Assembly (NCBI GenBank): GCA_949775045.1
Contig: OX459103.1
Location: forward strand, 17,388,307-17,452,306
Reading direction: 5' to 3'
Length of the DNA stretch: 64,000 bases
DNA from: Metridium senile
Taxonomy: Eukaryota; Cnidaria; Anthozoa; Actiniaria; Metridiidae
In this document: positions 55,500 to 64,000 of the stretch, piece by piece
Layout: each line of letters opens with the position of its first letter
How positions within the stretch are numbered: the first letter of the stretch is position 1
The notes under the pieces: model-generated
Told to the model about the DNA's origin: nothing
Database searches by the model: none
The model's input: the letters and a program-made list of their open reading frames with translations, nothing else
Program-made: the position numbers and the translations under genes

Positions 55500-55700
55500 G
55501 AGTGTTATTAACCTCGTAGATGTTATAGCAGTAGTCGAAAAGTGGCAGTATCATAGCACTATACAAAGTTATACAGACAGATCTAGGCAGGACTTTGCGC
55601 GCTCTACGTAGCATCCCCAGCCTGGATGATATCTTTTTCCAAATGTAACTATTAAAGTAGGGTTCAATTACCAATTTAACAAGAGAACAAAAGAACAAAA
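55500..55700 (-). mobile_element. Non-LTR reverse-transcriptase remnant
   Basis: The minus strand reads YIWKKISSRLGMLRRARKVL, PRSVCITLYSAMILPLFDYC: the conserved segment after the polymerase domain of L2/CR1/RTE-like elements. It is bounded by stops and short. Confidence 0.7.
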
Positions 55701-55867
55701 GAGTCAAATAAATAGTAATCTATTCAACAACACTCCCATTCAAGCCCAGTTGAATTAAGTATTGGAATATAATATTAGTCAGCGCCCCATCACCAATGAT
55801 AGTACAACTTTATCTGATATAAACATACCTAACGCTTTCAACATAGCTATAAAATACTGGGTATATA

Positions 55868-55918
<51 letters not shown>

Positions 55919-55976
55919 CATACATACATACATACATACATACATACATACATACATACATACATACATACATACT
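55868..55976 (+). repeat. (TA)n then (CATA)n microsatellite
   Basis: About 22 TA units followed by about 15 CATA units. Confidence 0.95.
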
Positions 55977-56344
55977 TCCTTTCACTCACTTATGGGGACT
56001 TCTGTTTAAACCCCGGTTATGGGGACTACACGTTATACAACGAATATCAAAACTCAAATAGGGGCGTTATAGTAACCTTCTTCCAAGCATATAATACATT
56101 CTTCATTTTTGAAATTTTACTTGTTCTGAAGTTGTGGGGACAGCATTTTACATTATTTGAGAGGACCTTGTGTATCTTTCTGGGGACTCCTAATCGAAGG
56201 AGAAGTTATGGGGACCGTTCCAATAATAAGAACTGGCGATGGCTTTGTTTACCACTTTTGGCTCGGGAAGAAGCGTTAAATTCATAATCATCATACAGAA
56301 AAATATATTTAAAATGAAATGCGATATTTGAAATATTCAAAGTA

Positions 56345-56815
56345 AGAGTGAATGTGACGGTTTACCCTTTGTGGACCGGCGACCGAACTAGTTACCCTTT
56401 GTGAACCGGCGACCGATCGCGAACTAGTTCAAAACTCAATCAATAACACGTGCTCGTCTGGTTTCTCTTTATTTCCAAACTTTACGACGGATTAGGCTAC
56501 GGTAAAATATCCCGCAATACCGCAAAAATTATTTAAACCCGCATTACCGCAAAAAAAATTCGGAAATACCGGTTTTTTCACCATCCATACGTACCAAACA
56601 AATACAAAAACAAAAACCGTTAATATCGCATACCGCAGGAATTCTAAATCCCGCATTACCGCTAGATTTTGCTTATTTCACCGAAATATCGCTTAAAAAA
56701 AAGGATAAATATCGCATAACGCAGGTATCCTAAATCCCGCATTACCGCAAAAATTTATTCCTTTTACCGCAATACCGTATTAAAAAATGGCCAATTCCGC
56801 AATACCGCAAACCCC
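56345..56815. repeat. Two tandem repeats
   Basis: 56350-56430: two units of TTTACCCTTTGTGGACCGGCG-like sequence (CCGGCGACCGA). 56500-56815: irregular repeats of CCCGCATTACCGCAAAAA / CCGCAATACCGCAAA, AT-rich between. No coding sense. Confidence 0.7.
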
Positions 56816-57004
56816 AATGTCCCCATCCAAACATGCTTTGAGCAATAATATTGGGCGCCTCTTTGTTAAGTGGAAAGTGGATAGCGTTGCGAGAGCCAAA
56901 ATAAACTACATTAATTAATAGTTATATCAAAAGAGCCATAAGAATTCAAATAGTTTTATTCTGAAAACACACAAATAGTGTTATATGTAAAATCCCAAGT
57001 TGGA

Positions 57005-57322
57005 TAGGGAATGGCCAGAATGCTCGTTAAAACGCAAAAGTGTGGTCACCGGCTCACATTGTATTCACATTGATCTGATAGTACCGTGAAACTGTCGCGT
57101 TTCCATGAGAATCACTGCATTTAACAGCTTGTTTAGCAATGAATAGAAAATGGTCACACTTTTGCGTTTCGCACAATCCCCGATGCAAGAACCTCAGCCT
57201 CGATAGCGTGTAATATATTCTTTACAATTTAAGTACAGCCGGTGGAATTTTACCGAAGTGTTTCAATTGGCTTCAATTTTTCAATGTGTTTATTCCTTAA
57301 ATTACACGCTATCGAAGCTGAG
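57005..57322. mobile_element. Two adjacent hairpin MITEs
   Basis: 57025-57170: AAACGCAAAAGTGTGGTCAC pairs with ATGGTCACACTTTTGCGTTT. 57192-57322: CCTCAGCCTCGATAGCGTGT pairs with ACACGCTATCGAAGCTGAGG (131 bp, the shortest GATAGCG-family member). Confidence 0.7.
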
Positions 57323-58556
57323 GTGAACCGTCAAAATGTCTATTGCCTTCCGACGAGCATTCATGACAACAGTTTTGACTTTCGTAGTCGCTTAGTTAAC
57401 AGTGAACCGCATTGGTGATTTTTCTGCAAGCAAAATGATCACATTACCAGTGTATTGCATACATACTATCTAAAATCAGATTCAGATTCTATAATAACAT
57501 TTTGCTTGCATAAGAGTCACTAACTGGCGGGGTCCTTAGAAAATGACTTCACAATGGCGTCATTTTATATCCACTAAATGTGGTCAAATCGTTGAATAGT
57601 TAGATAAGTAAATTGTTATTTAATTTTAAGTCACATAAATTTGTAATATTACGTAAAAAGCTGTTTGTGTTTTTACCGTGGGAGAACGGTGCACGCTGTA
57701 GCTACCAGAATGCTTTACGACTATTATTCAAATGTTTCAAATTTGAAAAAAAAAAAAACTTATACCCATGCATGCAAGTATGTTAAGGCTTGGTTTATTA
57801 CCTAATTTGGATAAAATCATAATGTTTCAAATATCTAAAACTTTGCCAGTTGATGTATTTCATTGAAAGTATAATATTTGAAAATTTTGTATATGTGGTA
57901 TCACGTGATACACCACTAGGTAATAAGTGTGAAAAAAATCTAAACGAAAATGGGGGAGTACGGAGACTATCTATACAAAAATACAATTGATGACATTTTG
58001 AGATGCCTTTGGTAATTAGCCTTTTCTCGTTGTCTATCTATGATCTTTGTAATAGTTAAAGAATAGTTAAAGAAATATATGACAAAACAGGTCACGTGTC
58101 CTAGTCCATTATTATGCATTGTCAAATTTTCTCCTAACCACAACGATGGGGTCAACCAGCTAGAAAAGGCTAAATTGGAACCACCTTGTCAAGTACAATA
58201 AAATAATACGTATTTCAACTTTCTGACAGTAGACTTTGTACACCCCATTTAAAGAAAACCATTTGTGTCACAAAGTCAACATATAACTTTACTCAAAATA
58301 GTGATTAATACCAAACATGGCGTCAATGTCTTAAAAACTAACAGAAATATAAGAGAAAACGTAAAAACCAAGCCTTAAACCACCTGAGATATAAAATAGT
58401 CAAGATACTACATGCACTCTGATTATACCGTGTATAGAGTAGTATACAGCTGAGTGCTTTAGAGCACTCGAAATAAAGAAATATATGATAGATATATATA
58501 TTTAGCTCGCAAAAATACATCCACATTGTAAAACAATGAGACAGTAATTTGACGCT

Positions 58557-58925
58557 AGGGGCTTATTTACACTACAGCGAAATCTTGGACGTATTAACAA
58601 ATATATTGCGTTTGCACTTTTCCAAAATTGATGTGAGTTAACCGTTCACAAAATCGTAGTGAATGCCCGGTAGTAAAAGTATTGGGTATTCTCGTCAAAA
58701 ATGTTTAACTGAGTTTTTAATTTTTTTTTAATTTTTGAGATACCGGAAGTCCTGACGAACACACGAAAAAGCTTGGAAAATGGTGGGATTAGATATTTTT
58801 TACCCCAAAGAGATACGAGCATACCCTATACTTTCACCACTAAAACTAAATAAATAATAATGTTTATTTATATAGCGCTCGTATCCAAATTGAACTTTCG
58901 CAGTGGTGCAAACAGGCTCTAGTAT
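58557..58925. mobile_element. TTACACTACAGCGAAA MITE
   Basis: Left GGGGCTTATTTACACTACAG, right CTTTCGCAGTGGTGCAAACA: diverged inverted ends. Related sequence is at 37880 and 38370-38520. 57330-58556 shows no supported feature. Confidence 0.4.
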
Positions 58926-59152
58926 TTATTTATCTGAGAGGTTTCTAGCAGCCCTTTTTTTTGCGTTCATGACGCAGTACTTAACTGCACTCCAGTGTCG
59001 ATTATCGAGCACTGGAGCACTTTTCTTGATGCATCGCATGCAGGCATTCTTTCCCGGTAGATATTGCCGGGACAAAAACATTCCCAAATGCTTAAATACG
59101 GCCTTCTTCTCTACTTTCGACCACAATGCGTGCGCTTTCTTCTTCTTCTTAC
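58926..59152 (-). CDS. Exon-like ORF with W--V-KAV / PGK--C--C / R-W--VK motif
   Basis: The minus strand opens after TTTTGTAG|GTAAGAAG and runs to a stop at 58926: LWSKVEKKAVFKHLGMFLSR, PGKNACMRCIKKS, NRHWSAVKYCVMNAKKR. I recognise the spacing as the C-terminal SANT-like block of uncharacterised metazoan proteins that begin with C2H2 fingers such as the one at 2355-2708; this is from memory. No upstream exon found. It may be a transposon-derived gene fragment. Confidence 0.4.
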
Positions 59153-59484
59153 CTACAAAAGAATAAACAGCGTGGTTCTTAGATTTTAAAGACTTATTGG
59201 TCAACATGACATTGACCCTCCTTTCCCTTCCCAAAGCGTGTGTACAATTTGAAATTTTTTAGACCTTACAATGATGTTATACTTGAAAAAATAGCAGGTC
59301 CTTCACATACCGGTCCTTATATACTGTGCATGTATGGTATTCAATTTATACAAGTCGACTTCACAATTTCATGTTATCATGCTCAAAACATAGATTCTTG
59401 ATCAATCGTATTAAATCGATTATCAATCAATCGATTATCAGTAGATCGTAGATCGTTGAAGGCAAAATGTATTATGTAGGCCGA

Positions 59485-59735
59485 CTGAAGATCTCGGGGG
59501 GGGGGGGGGGGGGGGGGGGGGGGTCATAAACAGGGTGAACAGTTTTAGGATCACAGCGGAACACCCCTAACCAATTCCTAGCGGAGTACTCCCCTGATTA
59601 TATATGACAAAAAGGAAATTGGGAAATGGGGTTAAAAATATACCCTGTTCATGACAGAAAACTCGAAAAACCATACACTGTTGTAATGTATGTATGTAAT
59701 GTATGTAATGTAATGTAATGTAATGTATAGTAATC
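59485..59735. repeat. G-run element and TGTAATG repeats
   Basis: A G-run of about 25 (59498-59523), then the inverted copy of the 28286-28710 element (CATAAACAGGGTGAACAG, GCGGAGTACTCCCC, ATATACCCTGTTCATGACAG), followed by short TGTAATGTA repeats. Confidence 0.7.
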
Positions 59736-59739
59736 ATCC

Positions 59740-62600
59740 CGGGCTGACTCGAGAGACATCAATTATTATAACTCTGTCATGATGTTTGTTTAGGTGATTG
59801 ATAGTTTCTCTATAATCTAAGATCTATGATCTACGTTTTGAACATGACAATGTTTTTTCAGTTATGTGTATAAGGACCGGTAAACTACAAATACTATCCA
59901 TGGTAACCGGTATCCATGGTAACCGGTATACTGACACTACTGACTAGTGAGGAACGAAGGCTCGCAGGTATGAAGAACGCATGGCTGCGAAATGGGGCTA
60001 TGGCGATGACTAAGTTATACTAAGTTATGTCCAAGTTAATAGATTAACTCTGCTTATGTCGAGTGGTGAAATCGTTTTCTGTCAAGGTAGGTGCTTATTG
60101 TATGTTCTGATTAGTATTATTGATCTGAAATTATTGCTAATCAAGTGACTGAACTATGTAGGGAACTTGACCAGTTCTGTTGAACATATTGCAAGCTGAA
60201 GAACAGGACATTTTCTCGGAAATGGTAAGTGTATTTATATAACAGATAATTGACCGAAGTTAAGCTTTTTAATATACAATCAATGTCATTAACTTTGTCC
60301 ATGTAAAGTAACTAGACGCTTTTAGGAAGCGTGTACTCGGGACGGTACTCGTGCCTTGGTGTGTTTGAGTAACTCAGTAATCGCTATTCACGACTTCATG
60401 GCGAAGCCAAAGGAACTTCTGATATGGAACAATTAGATGTATCTTCCTGTGTGTTGTGTTTTTCTTTGCATTTCTGTAAACTTTGAGGACATTTTATACT
60501 TCAATATCGAGCGATTTATGGCTTGTTTTTGGCGGTTCGTAACATCTTCGGACATCTTCGGACTTTCCGAAGTACAATTTCTGACATGGAAACCAAAAAA
60601 AAAAAATACGCGTTGCATTTTAAGACTCGTGCCGGCCATGGGCTTGGGCACGAGTAATTAAAGATTAATAACACTATAAGTTTCGGAGATGAAAATCGAT
60701 CATCGGATTGCTAATCGATAAAACGATATTAATCTATAAAATCAGTCAACTAATATCGATTAATATTTGTAGTCGATGATTAATCGATAGTCCCACAAAA
60801 ATGTTTCTTAATCATATTGATTTTCATCGATTACTATTGATTATTGAGTGCCAGTATCAATAAAAGGTCACAAATGTGCTTCTCGTCGATTAATCATCAT
60901 TGACTACCGATATTAATCGATTAATTAACATTGATTAATTTAAATGTTTAACAATTTCGATTGATTTAAATTATCCAATTTCATGGAGCATTTAGAGCGA
61001 ACTTGTGTGATGTCATTTTTAGTGGACATTGACTGTGTAGAATGAAATTTGTAACATCATAAAAAATGTCAACATAACTTCACTGACATTTCGAGCTTTA
61101 GCCCATTGTCAAAGTAAAAGAAATAGCCTAAGAGATATACCAAATATAAATATAAAGCAGTAAAAGTGATGAACCAATAAAAATGTGGAGGGAAAAGGAA
61201 ACTGGTAGACATTTTCACAATTGCATTTGCGATCACGTTTGTGACACTAAGCCAGTCCCCTACCCTCATATTTCCACTAATCACAAAATTAATCACATGA
61301 CAGTTTTTGGTTTATTTTGTATCACTGGTACTAACGATAACCATAAATCTAAAGAAATTTGACTAATTTATTCTTTAGGTATACAACAACTTTTTGTCTT
61401 GAATGAACGTTTCGCTTTCAATTAATTAATTTTTTCTCTTTTATATTTTCCATTACTTTCTGATTGGTTCAGTTAAGCTCACATTTTTTACAGTGTTAAA
61501 AATTTAATTCCATGGTCTTTGGTTTGTTTAAATAGCAATTATAGCGAGTGTATTGATAGCTGTCTTGTCTGTGGATCTGGTTTTTATTACATCAATTCAT
61601 ATTTGATAAGTGAACCTTGTTTTGCATATTTAGTATCAAGAACCAAGTGGAGTAAATGCCGCCATTTTCCCACTCACAAACTAAAAACCTTTACTTTCCA
61701 AACTGAAATCACAGGGTTCAATTATTTTTTACAATTATTAAACAATATGACGTCATTGATTCTATAATGCTTGTTCATAGAATTCACCAGTTAATTTCCA
61801 CCATTGTGTAGTTCCTGAAAATATCCATACCCCACCCACAGAGGGTTTTTTATTTTCAGATCCCATACCTACTAGAATTTCTGTTCCAGGGGGTATTCAT
61901 TATTTTGCTTCATCCAACCCCTGGAAAATCTCAAGTTCCTACCAAAAACGCTTTTTATGTCTATAATTGGCGGACGAATGCGTCAATGACCATAATTTTT
62001 GTTGTAAGCACACTGAAACCGAAAAAAAAAAAAATCATAAAAAACTGATTTTTCAGCTTCTGATTTTGATTAGATTTTGATTAGTCCTATGGAGGGTCAC
62101 ATTTTCTGGAACAACCCAATGTAACTTATAGAGACATTGACATGAATGCCTGTAAAATCTTGGAAGCTATACAAACAAGCAATTTCAGGTGCACTTCAAT
62201 AGCAAGAGTATTTCCTTTGTTTAGTTTCCTTTCACCTATAGCGAATTACCCCCCCCCCCCCCCCAAGTTTATCTTGGAGTGATAAAAAATATTTTTTTAC
62301 GAGTGAGCAGGGACTCTATATTTTTTCAAAATAATTGATTAAATTAGCTGACAGTAAAACGATAATAGCTTTTTAGCTGGTTATTTTTTTCTTTTGATAA
62401 AATAATGCGAAAAAGCTAATTGGATTTAGCGGGATCAGAGTAAAAACAAAGTAGAATTTTTGTTCACACGGCCGGCACACAAAGTGGTAGACAGCGTGTC
62501 TAGAATCGTCTAGAATAGATTTTCCACTGTAAAGAAAATGTATTTTAGTCATCTAAAAAGTATTTTTTTGTGCTCGATGCTTATGAAGTTAAACTTTGAA
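59740..62600. other. No gene supported
   Basis: AT-rich intergenic DNA. 60680-60970 is rich in ATCGATTAAT-like palindromes. 62247-62264 is a C-run. No ORF in this stretch looks coding. Confidence 0.35.
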
Positions 62601-62642
62601 GAAATACATTTCAACCTTTTAGCTGAAGCTCTGATTGAGTTG

Positions 62643-63705
62643 TGATTGGCTCTGCGGCGGGATAGTCCGCTTGTTGAATTTTCATGTTTGTTTGCTGTTA
62701 TTAGAAAACATGCATATCTTTGTTTTTTCTTTGCAGTAAATACTTTTGAAGAAAACTACTTAAAATTGATGTTCAACGCATCTAGTTTTCAAAACTTGAA
62801 AACAACCAAAGTTAGTTGATTTGTTCTGAGCAGGGAATGCTCAGCTCAGCGATTGCTAGACAGTTTGCCGGCGTGACATTTCCGCTAACATCAAATAAAA
62901 TTTGTTGTGATTAACTATGTTGGCATTTTTATCATCTCAAATGGAAGAAAAGACACTGCAAATAGAAGGATTGTTATCATGCAAGCGAGCAACCAATATT
63001 TTCTACCAATTGAAAAAGTATAGAACCCATCGTAATAAAACAAACTGTTTTACAAATATATTTTCTAGTTATTTTACAATTGCTAGAGGAATCGTACAAG
63101 GATGAATTGTTTTGCTGAATCAAACAAAACTTGATTGAAAAATTCAAAGAAGGTAAATTTGATAATTAATAATATCCTAAGTGGTGTCTTTTTTTCGTGA
63201 AACGAATTCAGAGACGCGATGCCGAGGTACGGCGGTTTAAAACGGCCAGTTGGATCAGTTTTTCCGTTGTTTAAGCTTAATTTTTCAATGGTAAATTCAT
63301 CATCAATTCATGTGTTTAGTGGAACTGAAATATTGAAAAAACCAAAACGAAAAATTATACAAGCAAGCAAAACAAATACAACATAAACGGCGTTAGACAA
63401 CTCATGGCGCTTTATGTTTAAAAAAATCTCTAACCTTGGCTGAATTACGATCAACACTCATACGAGTTATATAACTTGACAGATCAATTTTGCAGTGATT
63501 AATTTCATAGCTTTCATTGAACAACTCACAAGAAAAGGAACAAAATTAATACCAAATCTTTTGTCAACAAAACATCTCATTGGCTAGATTGCAGGATATC
63601 CCACACTCATGTCACTGTGATTGGTTGTTTTGCGGGAATATCCCGCAAGAGACGTGTTTACATAAATGTTGCGCTCTGATTGGTTTAGGTGCGGGACTAT
63701 CCCAC
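62643..63705 (+). promoter_or_regulatory. Four ATTGG-N7-GCGGGA composite motifs
   Basis: ATTGG followed after exactly seven bases by GCGGGA (or GCAGGA) and a mirrored TCCCGC/TCCCAC: near 62643-62670, 63579-63604, 63618-63646 and 63678-63705. ATTGG is an inverted CCAAT box (NF-Y) and GCGGGA..TCCCGC resembles paired E2F sites. No neighbouring gene is seen in the window, so a promoter role is speculative; a dispersed repeat is the alternative. Confidence 0.35.
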
Positions 63706-63719
63706 GTAAATTTGCCATG

Positions 63720-64000
63720 TTTCAAAAGTACAAATTTAAATGGGAAAGTACAAATTTAAATGGGACACTGTTTTTGATAACTAGTTTTGTACAAACCTTG
63801 TGACTTAACAAGTTTTTTATTTTTTCTGCTGATTGTTCTTTTGTCAACTGAAAGCAATAAATAAATAAATTCATCAACCAGAAATAGTGATGAGGGGTTG
63901 TGACTTTCCCTTTTCAGGACCGTGTGGGGAACAAAGAATTACCCACAATTGCAGTACTCTTTAACTACATTTAGTTTGAAATCACAAAAAAATGGTTTTG
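63720..64000. other. No feature seen
   Basis: Contains a direct repeat GTACAAATTTAAATGGGA (two copies near 63725-63765) and nothing else I can support. Confidence 0.3.

Noticed and set aside
58903..59166. 87-residue plus-strand ORF
   Set aside because: Hydrophobic, Phe-rich antisense of the more plausible minus-strand exon.

Overview
The window is eukaryotic and almost certainly cnidarian, more likely an anthozoan than a hydrozoan; this is inferred, not proven. The evidence is AT-rich DNA, short exons split by GT-AG introns, chymotrypsin-fold proteases joined to ShK cysteine-rich domains, Ig/FN3 receptors whose first Ig domain lacks the usual B-strand cysteine, a tail-anchored sulfotransferase-like gene, and dense MITEs and microsatellites. 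There are no operons and no bacterial genes.

Left block (1-26,200, plus strand) is a secreted protease cluster. The 3' end of one trypsin-ShK gene lies at 1009-6039. Its catalytic-serine exon is cut by a 3.06-kb element (1072-4126) that has long terminal inverted repeats beginning AG and a 6-bp target duplication (TACCAA), both typical of Polinton/Maverick integration. The element carries a GRF zinc-finger gene, a zinc-finger ORF, an unrecognised ORF and a 5'-truncated tRNA-Tyr. Next comes a 15-exon gene (coding 9155-25530, 917 codons plus stop in my splice model). It encodes signal peptide, active protease, ShK, protease homologue lacking His and Ser, protease homologue with a scrambled serine motif (GDGGSP), ShK. 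A stop codon overlapping the 5' splice site after the first ShK exon suggests that a short protease-ShK form can also be made.

Middle and right block (28,900-53,700, minus strand) holds three head-to-tail copies of an Ig/FN3 receptor family. Copy A (28.9-34.3 kb) is decayed. Copy B (38,867-48,797) is an intact 672-residue type I receptor: signal peptide, V-like Ig, two Ig, two FN3, transmembrane helix, and a tail with seven tyrosine motifs, two of which are spaced like an ITAM. Copy C (50,046-53,650) is a 3' part whose tail is cut by a CAG-to-TAG stop that removes the YEPL motifs still readable downstream. The family resembles cnidarian Alr-type allorecognition receptors in layout. A single-exon sulfotransferase-like gene (36,444-37,169, minus) sits between copies A and B, next to a duplicate of the protease gene's 3' untranslated region.

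Right end (53.7-64 kb) is mostly non-coding: retroelement remnants, microsatellites, hairpin MITEs, one exon-like ORF with a conserved TE-associated signature, and four copies of an ATTGG-N7-GCGGGA-like motif with constant spacing. Exon boundaries throughout were set by eye from splice consensus, reading phase and paralogue comparison; no transcript data were available.
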